Shown here: positions 51,979 to 61,032 of the stretch, piece by piece
Numbering within the stretch: position 1 is the first letter of the stretch
How the letters are laid out: each line of letters opens with the position of its first letter
NCBI GenBank assembly: GCA_963676235.1
Contig: OY781044.1
Coordinates: forward strand, 744,001 to 808,000
From: JALNYB01 sp963676235
GTDB taxonomy: Archaea; Thermoplasmatota; Thermoplasmata; Methanomassiliicoccales; Methanomethylophilaceae
Direction: 5' to 3'
Length of the DNA stretch: 64,000 bases
Program-made: the position numbers and the translations under genes
The notes under the pieces: generated by a model
Database searches by the model: none
Told to the model about the DNA's origin: nothing
The model's input: the letters and a program-made list of their open reading frames with translations, nothing else

Positions 51979-52846
51979 CGATCATCGCTTTTTCTCTGCT
52001 TACAAGGACTTCTCCCATTATTTTAGGCATTCTTACTATGTCTTCTTTTGATAATTTATAATCATGCTCAGGCCCCGAGAACGGTGGAAGATCTTCTAAA
52101 ATACGAATTACAACGAATTCTTCTTTTTCTTCGGGTTCATTGACCCCAATGATGATTTCCTCTGTTTTCGCAGTGGATCTTATAGGCTCATTAGTCAGGA
52201 ATTCTTCTTCTGAGTTATCAGAGAATTCTTGTTCGAAATCCGGTTCAAGCATCTCCATTTCAGGTTCATTAGGAATTTCCGTTTCAGATATTGGTTCTGC
52301 AATCGGTTTTTGTATAGGTTTTGCAACTGGTTCTTCTTTTTTGACCGGTCTTTCGACAGGTCTGTCGTCAATCGCGCGGGATTCGAACGTTTTCTTTCCG
52401 CTAAGGCGGTCAAGGATGCATTCCTGTTTTTTGGATATGTTCAAGATTTCCGTGTAATATTCTTTCTCTTCGGAAGTGAGACCGTCTACTATGTTCTGTG
52501 CACCCATAGCACCACGTAGTGCAAGCGAGCTGATTTTCTGCATACGGAGTTCAACGATTTCTTTAGAAAGTTGTCTGGCTTTTTTCTTACGCTGATTGGC
52601 GCCTTCTGAAACAAGCGATTCGGAATCGATACTCATCTGTTTTTCATATTCTGTTTTAAGACTTATCAATAAACTTGCCATTGCAGGATAGAGATCCCTT
52701 CTGACAGCTGATAATGTCTGAGCCTTCTTTTCGACGCGGTATATGGCGCTGAGGTCATCGAAGTCGAGAGGTTCCTGAGCAGAGTGCAACATCACAATCC
52801 CTATTTCGGTGTCGATATTTGACCTTATGGTTTGGTCATGGTTCAA
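51962..52846 (-). CDS. archaeal GINS-complex protein
   Basis: A 294-residue protein of the GINS51 type, part of the replicative helicase assembly with MCM and a GAN/Cdc45-like protein. The N-terminal helical domain (about 1-150) is followed by a long acidic, Pro/Glu-rich linker, and the small C-terminal beta domain VVIRILEDLPPFSG then DIVRMPKIMGEVLVSREKAMIV is the GINS B domain. The linker is unusually long. Identification rests on the B-domain pattern. Confidence 0.82.
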   Translation of the reverse strand: MNHDQTIRSNIDTEIGIVMLHSAQEPLDFDDLSAIYRVEKKAQTLSAVRRDLYPAMASLLISLKTEYEKQMSIDSESLVSEGANQRKKKARQLSKEIVELRMQKISSLALRGAMGAQNIVDGLTSEEKEYYTEILNISKKQECILDRLSGKKTFESRAIDDRPVERPVKKEEPVAKPIQKPIAEPISETEIPNEPEMEMLEPDFEQEFSDNSEEEFLTNEPIRSTAKTEEIIIGVNEPEEKEEFVVIRILEDLPPFSGPEHDYKLSKEDIVRMPKIMGEVLVSREKAMIVNPSA

Positions 52847-53121
52847 ATAATATAAAGATTCAAATCTTATTTCAATCGATGTATATTCGATTCAAAATGA
52901 AATTTTTTGATAGTATGACATTAAAAGAAGAGTTATTTTTTAGCAAATTGTTCATTACGATTCCCTGTCAATGAGATATACAGTTTGTACCAATAAGCCA
53001 TATTGCAGTATACAGAACTTAAAATTAGATTTTCAATCAATCTGAGTTTATGTGAAGATCGATTCTCTTTTATGAAACAAAGAGAGCCAAAAAAGATAAT
53101 ATCTGCAGTCAATACACACAT

Positions 53122-53418
53122 ATGGATCTTAGTGATGTCACTCGCAAGGTTCCTGAAGGTCTGGAAGCAGATATACTGGTCTCTCCGAGATCCAGTCGTT
53201 CTGGGCTGGATGGATTCGATGAGTGGAGAAAGAGGATCATTGTTCGGGCAAAGGCTCCACCGCTGAATGGAAAGGCCAACAAGGAGATCGAGGAATTGAT
53301 GAAAGGCCTTACAGGATGCCGGTCTGAGATAATATCGGGGCATCTTAACAGACAGAAGACCGTTCTTATTTTCGGAGATTCAGAAAAAATATTCTCTACG
53401 CTGGAGGAATTAATCTGA
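53122..53418 (+). CDS. DUF167 (YggU) family protein
   Basis: A 98-residue protein with the YggU core: ILVSPRSSRSGLDGFDEWR, then VRAKAPPLNGKANKEIEELM and RSEIISGHLNRQKTVLI. The family is small, widely conserved and of unknown role, possibly RNA-associated. Preceded by a 275-bp gap that holds an AAAGAGA/TCTCTTT hairpin (53064-53085) and no gene. Followed at once by the Toprim gene. Confidence 0.88.
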   Translation: MDLSDVTRKVPEGLEADILVSPRSSRSGLDGFDEWRKRIIVRAKAPPLNGKANKEIEELMKGLTGCRSEIISGHLNRQKTVLIFGDSEKIFSTLEELI

Positions 53419-53432
53419 ACGATTCGGAACGT

Positions 53433-53834
53433 TTGGAGAAGATCCAAAAGGTTCTGGATACGCTGTCGATCCTTGCAGAGGACCACACGATCCTGGTAGA
53501 GGGTCATAAGGATAAACGTGCTCTGGATGCATTGGGTGTCATAACAGGTGATATCTTCTTTGTTCAGGCGGATGGAGGACCCATGAAGGCCGCAGAATAT
53601 GTTTTCGGAAATTCTAAAAAAGCCGTGATCCTTACAGATTGGGATAGGAAGGGTGAGCTCATAGCATATGAGTTAAATGTTCAGTTGAAGGATCTTGGGA
53701 TAGAAGTTGACACATCGATTAGATCCGAGCTGATAGATCTCTGCACATGTTACATCAAAGACGTGGAATCGTTGGATTCTTTGGTGAAAAGGTTGCATAA
53801 TAAGGTCAGAGGACCAACAGGAATGATATACTAA
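53433..53834 (+). CDS. Toprim-domain protein
   Basis: A single Toprim domain of about 133 residues with the catalytic Glu in ILVEGHKDKRALDALG and the DxD in ILTDWDRKG, as in the archaeal small-primase/RNase M5-like group (COG1658-like); nucleic-acid cleavage or primer work is likely but the substrate is unknown. The annotated start is TTG at 53433. The good Shine-Dalgarno GGAGG at 53403-53407 is better spaced for a CTG at 53415, overlapping the previous stop as CTGA and adding LNDSER, so the true start is uncertain. Confidence 0.85.
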   Translation: MEKIQKVLDTLSILAEDHTILVEGHKDKRALDALGVITGDIFFVQADGGPMKAAEYVFGNSKKAVILTDWDRKGELIAYELNVQLKDLGIEVDTSIRSELIDLCTCYIKDVESLDSLVKRLHNKVRGPTGMIY

Positions 53835-53857
53835 TCTTGTAATGTAGGATACAGAAA

Positions 53858-54451
53858 ATGACAGGCCTATTCATTGTATTCGAAGGAATCGACGGATCCG
53901 GAAAGACCACACTGTGTGGAAAGATCCACGAAGCACTCGTGTCTGAGGGGAAAAAGGTTGTAATTACCCAAGAACCCACCCACGACGAGATCGGTACCTT
54001 CATAAGAGACGGGATCGTAAAAGATATTTCGCAAAAGGCTGAAGCACTTCTTTTCGTTGCTGACCGTGCTGTTCATACAGATAGGATCTCTGCATGGGTG
54101 GACACAGATGTCATCGTTCTTTGTGATAGATATTTTGCATCCACCATAGCATATCAGTCAGTACCGCTAAATGATTCAGCATTGGATTGGGATTGGTTGT
54201 TAGCACTTAATAAACCGGTGACACGCAAACCAGACAAAACATTCCTTTTGGATATCGATGTGGACAAAAGTATGAAGCGTGTGCACGCAAGAGGAGAGAA
54301 AGGTAAATTTGAGAATATCGAATATCAGCGCAACGTTCGTTTGAATTATCTTAAATTAGCAAAACAATTCGATTTTACAATAGTAAATGCAGACAGGGAC
54401 CTCGATGAGATAGCAAAAGAGGTCCTCGATGAAATAAAGGAGAAGATCTGA
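53858..54451 (+). CDS. tmk: thymidylate kinase
   Basis: A 197-residue dTMP kinase with the P-loop FEGIDGSGKTTL, the TQEPTHDEIGTFIRDG region, and the DRYFASTIAYQS DR-Y motif; the lid region is the short HARGEKGKFE. It phosphorylates dTMP to dTDP. It lies 1 bp before coaBC and 23 bp after the Toprim gene, in one likely transcript. Confidence 0.95.
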   Translation: MTGLFIVFEGIDGSGKTTLCGKIHEALVSEGKKVVITQEPTHDEIGTFIRDGIVKDISQKAEALLFVADRAVHTDRISAWVDTDVIVLCDRYFASTIAYQSVPLNDSALDWDWLLALNKPVTRKPDKTFLLDIDVDKSMKRVHARGEKGKFENIEYQRNVRLNYLKLAKQFDFTIVNADRDLDEIAKEVLDEIKEKI

Positions 54452-54452
54452 A

Positions 54453-55643
54453 ATGCATCCATCTGAAGAGATATATTGTGAAAAAAGCAAAAGACTCAGA
54501 GGAAAGACTATAGTCATAGGAATAACAGGAAGTATCGCGGCCACCGAATGTTTCGCTCTAATAAGAGAATTGATCAGGAATGGTGCCAAGATAATTCCGG
54601 TTATGACGCCGAACGCGACTAAACTGGTTGCACCGGACTCGATAGAGTTCGCCTGCGGCATGAAACCGATAGTAGACTTGGGAGGTCAGGCAGAACATAT
54701 AACATATTTGGGATGCGCATCTGCAGCAGACTTGTTCCTTGTCTATCCGTCGACTGCGAATACGATATCCAAGATGGCGGCAGGTATTGATGACACTTCG
54801 GTGACATCGATGGCGACAGTGGCATTGGGTGGAAATGTGCCTGTGGCAGTTGCTCCTGCTATGCATCAGCAGATGTTTGACAACCCTGCTGTGTCAAAGA
54901 ATATAGAGACGCTCAGATCCTGGGGAGTCCACGTGATAGGCCCCAACAAGCAAGGACAAAGAGCAAAGATCGCTTCCAAAGAGGAAGTGGTGGCATGGAC
55001 CATCAAGTTGCTTTCAAGGAATGATTTCGAAGGGAAACGCATGCTAATCATCGGAGGTCGTAGTGAAGAACCGATCGATTCCATGAGGATGATCACTAAT
55101 CGTTCCACAGGTCTGATGTCAGTTACTCTAGCACAGCGTGCATTCGAGCGCGGTGCAAGCGTGGAGCTGTGGATGGGAGGGTGCAGTGTCCCTCTTCCTG
55201 ATTATATCCCTGTAAAGAGATTTACTAAGGTTTCGGATCTTTTGCAAATGATAGATACCATCGATCAGGATATTGTTATAGTTCCTGCTGCGTTGGCTGA
55301 TTTCACGCCGGCTGATTCTAAGGAAGGGAAAATACCTAGCGATAAGAAGTTCGATATGATCCTTAATCCTGTTCCTAAGGTGCTTCCTCTTATTCGTAAA
55401 AAATGTGAGAATGTTATCGGATTCAAGGCTGAGTCAGGTCTGGAGCTCTCTGAATTGGAAGCCAGAGCAAGATCACGTTTGGAAGAGTATGGTCTGAAAG
55501 CAGTGGTTGCTAACGATGTGGATTCTGTAGGAAGAATATCAACATCAGCTACATTTGTTACATCTGATTCATCAAAGAATATTACCGGGTCAAAAGCTGA
55601 TATTTCGGATGCGATCCTTGATTTTTGTGCGGCGAAATTATGA
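54453..55643 (+). CDS. coaBC: bifunctional phosphopantothenoylcysteine decarboxylase / phosphopantothenate--cysteine ligase
   Basis: A 396-residue CoaBC. The N-terminal flavoprotein decarboxylase has GITGSIAATECFALIRELIR and the FMN/active-site region APAMHQQMFDNPAV. The C-terminal ligase has MITNRSTGLMSVTLAQRAF and PAALADFTPA, then KKFDMILNPVPK with the catalytic lysine region. It makes 4'-phosphopantetheine from phosphopantothenate and cysteine. Its stop overlaps the start of pantoate kinase, joining two CoA genes. Confidence 0.94.
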   Translation: MHPSEEIYCEKSKRLRGKTIVIGITGSIAATECFALIRELIRNGAKIIPVMTPNATKLVAPDSIEFACGMKPIVDLGGQAEHITYLGCASAADLFLVYPSTANTISKMAAGIDDTSVTSMATVALGGNVPVAVAPAMHQQMFDNPAVSKNIETLRSWGVHVIGPNKQGQRAKIASKEEVVAWTIKLLSRNDFEGKRMLIIGGRSEEPIDSMRMITNRSTGLMSVTLAQRAFERGASVELWMGGCSVPLPDYIPVKRFTKVSDLLQMIDTIDQDIVIVPAALADFTPADSKEGKIPSDKKFDMILNPVPKVLPLIRKKCENVIGFKAESGLELSELEARARSRLEEYGLKAVVANDVDSVGRISTSATFVTSDSSKNITGSKADISDAILDFCAAKL

Positions 55644-56500
55644 TATCAGCATTCTGTCCGGCACATATAACCTGTTTTTTCCAGCCTGTTGACGCAGTGG
55701 ATGTTCTGGCCAAGGGTTCCAGAGGAGCAGGCATACGTTTGAATCTTGGAACGACTGTGGAATTGGAAGAGCGTTCATCCGGTGAATCTAGGGTAACTTT
55801 GGATGATATCGATTCAGATGCTCCGATAACCAAAGCAGTATTGAACAGTTTGGCACCTAAGAGGTCATTTAATGTCACAGTGAAGAACGATCTCCCTACT
55901 GGTCAGGGATTCGGTATGAGTGCGTCTGGTGCCATAGCGGCATCATTGTGCGTATGTGAGCTTCTGGGTCTAAGAAGAGAAGAGGCGTTCAAAGCAGCGC
56001 ATATAGCAGAGGTAACATGCGGTGGAGGCCTTGGAGATGTATCGGGATTGATATGCGAAGCTCATCAGCCGATCAGAATATCTGCAGGCCTTCCGCCTAT
56101 CGGTGAGGTCATAGATTCTGAAGTAAAGTTCAATAATCTCACGTTAGCCGTATTGGGTCCGAAGTTGAATACTTCCGACATTCTGAGCGATATGAGAAAA
56201 TATACAAGGATAAGCGAGGTCGGAGCGCTAGCGATGTCCGATTACATAGATAATGCATCCAAAGAGGCGTTGTTCAGGGCATCCAACAAGTTCTCTTCGG
56301 GTATCAAAATGGAAAGCATCCTGATGTCCAAGGCGATAAGGGAGTTGAAGGAAAGAGGAATAAGGTCAGGAATGTGCATGCTCGGTAACAGCATGTTCAT
56401 CGATTCATTCGAGGATGTTGTCAGAGATGTCCTGGATGATGTTCAGTTGTTCACAGCCCGTTCTACAGATGTTCCGGCAAGAGTCATTCGAAAAGTGTGA
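55640..56500 (+). CDS. pantoate kinase (archaeal, GHMP family)
   Basis: A 286-residue GHMP kinase of COG1829 type that phosphorylates pantoate, the first step of the archaeal branch to CoA. The N-terminus is AFCPAHITCFFQPV, the ATP loop PTGQGFGMSASGAIA and later GMCMLGNSMF as motif 3. The ATG at 55640 overlaps the coaBC stop by 4 bp. With the synthetase at 7310 and coaBC it gives most of the CoA route in this window. The 3' end overlaps a DUF357 gene. Confidence 0.9.
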   Translation: MISAFCPAHITCFFQPVDAVDVLAKGSRGAGIRLNLGTTVELEERSSGESRVTLDDIDSDAPITKAVLNSLAPKRSFNVTVKNDLPTGQGFGMSASGAIAASLCVCELLGLRREEAFKAAHIAEVTCGGGLGDVSGLICEAHQPIRISAGLPPIGEVIDSEVKFNNLTLAVLGPKLNTSDILSDMRKYTRISEVGALAMSDYIDNASKEALFRASNKFSSGIKMESILMSKAIRELKERGIRSGMCMLGNSMFIDSFEDVVRDVLDDVQLFTARSTDVPARVIRKV

Positions 56501-56777
56501 AGAGGGTATCGTCTCCTCCAACATCGAATAATCCGATTCTCGCACCGCAATCTAGCCACCCATGTGCATAATTTACTGCAGCGAATGCTGTTACAAGGTC
56601 TCCGTCCTCTCTGAAATGTTTTGCATCGTTATAGTATGAAGTTGCCATGTTCAGGAAGTCATCAGCAAGTCTTTTATTGAATGAACGGTCCGGTGCTGCG
56701 ATCTTTAATTTCTCCAAAGCTCTGCGCGTAATATCGAGATATCTATCGATCTTTTCATTTGTGACCGTATTCTGCAT
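56484..56777 (-). CDS. DUF357 protein
   Basis: A 97-residue helical protein with FLNMATSYYNDAKHFREDGDLVTAF then AVNYAHGWLDCGARIGLFDV, the DUF357 pattern known in archaea and often encoded near pantoate-kinase or RNA genes. Its function is unknown. Convergent overlap of 17 bp with pantoate kinase. The sequence between it and Prs (56778-56954) holds only the two divergent promoters. Confidence 0.85.
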   Translation of the reverse strand: MQNTVTNEKIDRYLDITRRALEKLKIAAPDRSFNKRLADDFLNMATSYYNDAKHFREDGDLVTAFAAVNYAHGWLDCGARIGLFDVGGDDTLFTLFE

Positions 56778-56954
56778 GTTACAGAGGATTAAGATAGAAC
56801 AATAAAACGGTATCGAAAGTGAATGAAACAGTTAGTTTTGGTTAAAGGCTGACACTGTGGGCAGCAAGTCGAATTTATCGACTGTTGATTGCAAGTGTAA
56901 ATGCTTGTCTGTATAATGCGTATTTAGTTATAATAAAACGCAAATTAAGGGCAC

Positions 56955-57815
56955 ATGATAGTAGTTGGAGGGTCATCATCCAGAGATTTAGCTAAGGATT
57001 TGGCAAAACTTCTGGGGTGTACTTACATTCAGGCAGCCACAATGAGGTTCCCGGACGGGGAATGTTATACTAGGATCGACAGCGATAAGCTGGATGATGA
57101 CATAGTCATTGTTCAGAACACATATCCTGACACTAATATGATAGAAATGTTCCTCCTTCAGGATGCAGTCAAAAAGATGGGTGCGAAATCAATTTCATTG
57201 GTAATTCCATATTTTGGATATGCAAGACAGGACAGGACATTCAAACCAGGAGAGCCGGAGAGTGCCAAGGTCATGGCCAAGCATCTGAGTATGGATTGCG
57301 ATCGTGTAATCACCGTTGATATCCACAAAGAGACCGTTCTTGACCATTTCACATGTCCTCATAGGGACTTGAAGGCAGCAGCAGTAATCGCAGACTATTT
57401 CAAAGGGAGGGGAATCGACCTGGTTCTTGCTCCTGATATCGGCGCGGCGGGTCGTGCTAAAGATGTCGGGGACAGAATGGGTGTTGCTTATGATCATCTA
57501 GAGAAGACCCGTCTTTCAGGTTCTGATGTGCGTATCACTCCCGCAAAGATGGATTGCAAAGGAAAGCGCGTTCTCATCGTTGACGATATGATATCCACTG
57601 GAGGAACAATCATCGCAGCCACACAGGCACTCAAAGATGCAGGTGCAGTAAGTGTGGCTGTTGCATGTACACACGGTGTGTTCGTCAATAATGCTTTGGA
57701 GAGACTAACTGGAAGTTCACTCGATACAGTTCTTTGCTGCAACACTCTGGAGAATGAGATATCTCACATCTCTGTTGCAGAAACCATTGCCGATGCTCTC
57801 AAAGAGAAGTGGTGA
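56955..57815 (+). CDS. prs: ribose-phosphate pyrophosphokinase
   Basis: A 286-residue archaeal PRPP synthetase. Signatures are MRFPDGECYTRI, IPYFGYARQDRTFKPGEP, the metal/PRPP site KGKRVLIVDDMISTGGTI and the PRPP loop that follows. It supplies PRPP for purine synthesis, whose genes are at 61033 onward. The ATG follows a short leader with an AT-rich promoter (TTATAATAAAA at 56928-56938). Confidence 0.95.
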   Translation: MIVVGGSSSRDLAKDLAKLLGCTYIQAATMRFPDGECYTRIDSDKLDDDIVIVQNTYPDTNMIEMFLLQDAVKKMGAKSISLVIPYFGYARQDRTFKPGEPESAKVMAKHLSMDCDRVITVDIHKETVLDHFTCPHRDLKAAAVIADYFKGRGIDLVLAPDIGAAGRAKDVGDRMGVAYDHLEKTRLSGSDVRITPAKMDCKGKRVLIVDDMISTGGTIIAATQALKDAGAVSVAVACTHGVFVNNALERLTGSSLDTVLCCNTLENEISHISVAETIADALKEKW

Positions 57816-57819
57816 TATT

Positions 57820-59220
57820 TTGCAAAAAGAGGACAATTTTAATGATTGGTATATCGAAATCGTCGAGAAAGCAAATCTTTCCGATAAAAGATATCCTGTA
57901 AAGGGTATGAATGTCTGGACACCATATGGTTGGAAGATCATGAGAGGTATCGATACCTACATCCGCCAGGAACTTGACGCGACTGGACATGATGAGGTTT
58001 GTTTTCCACTGTTGATTCCAGAGACTGAGTTTAAGAAAGAGAAAGATCACATAAAAGGATTTGATTCTGAAGTCTACTGGGTAACGCATGCAGGTCTGAA
58101 CGAGTTGGATGTCCGTCTTGTCATTAGGCCCACTTCAGAAACAGCAATGTATCCTATGTTCTCGTTGTGGATAAGGTCACATCAGGATCTTCCTCTGAAG
58201 GTCTATCAGATTGTTAACACATTCCGTTATGAGACTAAACAGACAAGGGCATTCATAAGGGTACGCGAGATCCACTTTTTTGAATCACATACGTGTCATG
58301 CAACAGTGGAGGATGCGCAGAGTCAGATCGATGAGGATGTCGAGATCCTTGCAAAGATTGCAAAGAGACTATGTCTTCCGTATTCATTACTGGTACGTAC
58401 AGAATGGGATAAATTTCCTGGAGCTTACTATACCGTTGGTATCGATACTGTCATGCCCAACGGAAAGACACTTCAGATCGGTTCTATCCATCATTACCGC
58501 ACGAATTTCTCAGAACCTTACAACATAACGTTCGAGGATGATGACGGTGAACACAAATTTGTTCATCAAACAACATATGGTATGAGCGAGCGTCTTTTGG
58601 GTGCGGTAATAGGTGTTCATTCAGATGATGCAGGTCTGATAATGCCTCCGGATATAGCTCCGTTCCAGGTTGTTATCATTCCGATCCTGTCAAAGACCAA
58701 TTCCGATCTTGTAATGGAGGCGTCTAATATATTGCTCAAGACACTTACGGATGCAGGACTCCGTGTGAAATTGGATGACAGGGATGCAAGACCAGGAAGC
58801 AAATATTATGACTGGGAGATCAAAGGTGTTCCTCTTCGTTTGGAACTCGGAGGAAGAGATATCGAGAACGGTGTAGTGACCTTTGCGAGAAGGGATAACA
58901 GCGAGAAAGGAACAATCGATATAATCACAGTAAACGATGGTGTTCGTCTTCTTCTTGATGTAATCTCGCAGTCGATGTATGATAAGGCAAAACAAATTCA
59001 GCAATCGCATATTCAGGAGATCGATTCTTTGGATAATATTCCCGAAGATAAGATCCTTAAATTCGGATGGTGTGGATGCGAGGAATGCGGACACAAGTTC
59101 GAGGATAATTATGATATGAAGATCCTAGGAACACCATACATCTCAGAGAATTACAAAGGCAAATGCATAATATGCGGAAAGCCCACAGATAAACCGGTCT
59201 ACGCTGCTCACACAATGTAA
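57820..59220 (+). CDS. proS: prolyl-tRNA synthetase
   Basis: A 466-residue archaeal/eukaryotic-type ProRS. Class II motifs are present: motif 2 around VVNTFRYETKQTRAFIRVREI and motif 3 in LGAVIGVHSDDAGL; the anticodon-binding domain includes KLDDRDARPGSKYYDWEIKG, and the C-terminal zinc domain has CGCEECG and CIICG. The frame opens at 57754 inside prs, but the TTG at 57820, after GTGGTGA, gives the family start QKEDNFNDWYIEIVEKA. A hairpin terminator follows the gene. Confidence 0.93.
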   Translation: MQKEDNFNDWYIEIVEKANLSDKRYPVKGMNVWTPYGWKIMRGIDTYIRQELDATGHDEVCFPLLIPETEFKKEKDHIKGFDSEVYWVTHAGLNELDVRLVIRPTSETAMYPMFSLWIRSHQDLPLKVYQIVNTFRYETKQTRAFIRVREIHFFESHTCHATVEDAQSQIDEDVEILAKIAKRLCLPYSLLVRTEWDKFPGAYYTVGIDTVMPNGKTLQIGSIHHYRTNFSEPYNITFEDDDGEHKFVHQTTYGMSERLLGAVIGVHSDDAGLIMPPDIAPFQVVIIPILSKTNSDLVMEASNILLKTLTDAGLRVKLDDRDARPGSKYYDWEIKGVPLRLELGGRDIENGVVTFARRDNSEKGTIDIITVNDGVRLLLDVISQSMYDKAKQIQQSHIQEIDSLDNIPEDKILKFGWCGCEECGHKFEDNYDMKILGTPYISENYKGKCIICGKPTDKPVYAAHTM

Positions 59221-59228
59221 ACTCAACA

Positions 59229-59260
59229 GGCGTACTGTGAACAGTACGCCTGAATTTTAT
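59229..59260 (+). terminator. perfect 9-bp hairpin after proS
   Basis: GGCGTACTG (59229-59237) and CAGTACGCC (59242-59250) are perfect inverses around TGAA, followed by TGAATTTTATTTTG. Eight bases after the proS stop and before a convergent gene, so likely a transcript end. Confidence 0.7.
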
Positions 59261-59284
59261 TTTGATAGCTACGTAGTAACATTA

Positions 59285-59743
59285 TCAGATTTTTGGATTC
59301 ATTTGAAATTTCATAAGATTATCCAGATGTTTGAACTGCCATTTACTTTCGGCATCCATATCATCTTCTGCAAGATATACTGCTTTCAAGGCGTATGTTG
59401 CAGTTTGGTTGGCGTTTCCTTTGAGCTGTGCTGTCGCTGCAGCGTGTCCGCAGGCGTGTGCAACTGCCCTCGCGGATTCGTCATCTGTTGTTTTTGCAGC
59501 TTCATGTGAGGCTAATGAGAATTTACGTGCATCCCCTACAGTTATGCTGCCTTTGACGAAGTCACGGCAGGCCTGAATTGCATCTTGAGGTGCTTTATTC
59601 TCTGTGCCGGACCTTTCGTAATAAAAAATAACATGTTCTGCGCAACCGCAGGCCCATTTAACCAATGTCTTCTGATCACAGGTGCTTATGAGATCTTCTA
59701 TTGTCTCGGGTTTTTTGCGTTCTACGAAGGTCGGTTTCCACAT
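59285..59743 (-). CDS. Imm5-like putative immunity protein
   Basis: A 152-residue helical, Ala/His-rich protein with WACGCAEHVIFYYE, GSITVGDARKFSLASHEAAK, and AVAHACGHAAATAQLKGNANQ then TYALKAVYLAE. The pattern matches the Imm-5-like family annotated as putative immunity proteins. In archaea and many bacteria such genes occur without a toxin partner, as here, so immunity is not shown. It is monocistronic, and the 290 bp to the next gene contain only promoter-like AT-rich sequence. Confidence 0.7.
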   Translation of the reverse strand: MWKPTFVERKKPETIEDLISTCDQKTLVKWACGCAEHVIFYYERSGTENKAPQDAIQACRDFVKGSITVGDARKFSLASHEAAKTTDDESARAVAHACGHAAATAQLKGNANQTATYALKAVYLAEDDMDAESKWQFKHLDNLMKFQMNPKI

Positions 59744-60033
59744 GATTTCTCTGGTATTATGTTCTATGATTTAACACTGTATCTTGTTGAAAAACAGTCA
59801 TTTTTGATCAAGGACGTTATATACTCAGCGTCTGGGTTTAGAATGTACATTTAGAAAACCAATCTTGCATAAAACAATGTGTGTAAATGTAAAGGCCTAT
59901 GCTAAAGATCTAATATTGAGGGGTTGAGAGGCAGATCGATCATGATATGGGAGGGATGTTCAATGTCAATTTTTGATAGTCCGGACAGAGTTTTATCGAA
60001 AGGGTTTAACAACAGGATGCTATCTTCAGAATT

Positions 60034-60813
60034 ATGCCTTTCAAAGAGAATGAGTTCGTTTATTTGGTAGATGCCGCAGGTAAAAGGGTCTGGTTGAAAG
60101 TGGCTGATACAATGCTGAAGATCGCAGCTCTTGGAACAGTTGATGGTTCACGCATCATGGGACTCGATGACGGTGATCACATTTGTATTGTCGGAAGAGA
60201 TTATACTGTGTTCCGCCCAGGTACTATAGAACTCATGGATTCTCTGGAAAGAGGTGCACAGATAATCACTCCGAAGGATGCCGCCACGATCCTTATGAAT
60301 TGTGACGTTAAATCAGGAGATACTATAATAGAGGTCGGAGCGGGGTCCGGAGGATTGACGACCGCATTGTTGGGAGCAGTTGCACCAACCGGAAGTGTTC
60401 AAACCTTGGAATTCAAGGAAGAGAATGCCATGAGGGCTCTTAGGAACGTCAAGCGCACGGGGTTGGATAAGTATTGGACTTTCATTATTGGAGATGCTAA
60501 GAATACATCTGTTGATGTTATGGCAGATTCGTTGATCATGGATATGCCAGATCCTTGGCTTGCATTGGATAATCTTATCCCCCATCTTAGGAACGGTGGA
60601 AGAGTATGTGCATATGTTCCGAATATGAATCAGGCAGAATCCATTGTTATTGCATTGCGCGATAGGAATTTTGCGGAAGTGTATGCACTTGAGAATCTTC
60701 AACGCGGATTAGAAGTTCATCCAGGCGGCGTTCGTCCTGCGTTTGAGATGCTCGGTCACACCGGATATTTAATCTTTGGAAGAAAAAGGACAGAGTCAAA
60801 AGACTCAGTTTGA
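60034..60813 (+). CDS. trmI: tRNA (adenine-N1)-methyltransferase, TrmI
   Basis: A 259-residue TrmI-type enzyme, acting at A57/A58 of tRNA in archaea. The N-terminal small domain precedes the Rossmann part, where PKDAATILMNCDVKSGDTIIE ends in motif I, EVGAGSGGLTTALLGAV. The post-motif region has DMPDPWLALDNLIPHLRNGG, typical of the family, and the end is EMLGHTGYLIFGRK. Members form tetramers. Start ATG at 60034, close behind a TTTAACA promoter stretch. Confidence 0.9.
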   Translation: MPFKENEFVYLVDAAGKRVWLKVADTMLKIAALGTVDGSRIMGLDDGDHICIVGRDYTVFRPGTIELMDSLERGAQIITPKDAATILMNCDVKSGDTIIEVGAGSGGLTTALLGAVAPTGSVQTLEFKEENAMRALRNVKRTGLDKYWTFIIGDAKNTSVDVMADSLIMDMPDPWLALDNLIPHLRNGGRVCAYVPNMNQAESIVIALRDRNFAEVYALENLQRGLEVHPGGVRPAFEMLGHTGYLIFGRKRTESKDSV

Positions 60814-60862
60814 TATGGTCGCGCATCAGTTTAGAAGATGCAGATTATAAAGGCTAACAATA

Positions 60863-60881
60863 GCATTATTGCTAATAATGC
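60863..60881. promoter_or_regulatory. 19-bp palindrome upstream of the pur operon
   Basis: GCATTATT (60863-60870) and AATAATGC (60874-60881) are perfect inverses around GCT. It lies 50 bp after trmI and 150 bp before purS, so it may be an operator. Function inferred from symmetry and position only. Confidence 0.35.
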
Positions 60882-60907
60882 CATGTGGGTGTACGTCAGA
60901 TAAGTTG

Positions 60908-60967
60908 TGATTTCAAGGTGCATTTTGATTGATATCGGTGATTCGCTAGTTGATTTCAAGGTGCATT
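60908..60967 (+). promoter_or_regulatory. 17-bp direct repeat upstream of purS
   Basis: TGATTTCAAGGTGCATT occurs at 60908-60924 and again at 60951-60967, 43 bp apart centre to centre, or about four helical turns. The purS TATA-like TTTAATTAT follows at 61003-61011. Two identical sites on one DNA face before a biosynthetic operon suggest a regulator-binding pair. Confidence 0.5.
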
Positions 60968-61032
60968 ATACGCGGAAAATTCAATCTTGTCTATCAGAAT
61001 CATTTAATTATGCGCGCGTAATACATTCAACA

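Noticed and set aside
60907..61032. An N-terminal extension of PurS of 42 residues
   Set aside because: It would run through the direct repeats and the TATA-like box; the ATG at 61033 gives the normal family start.
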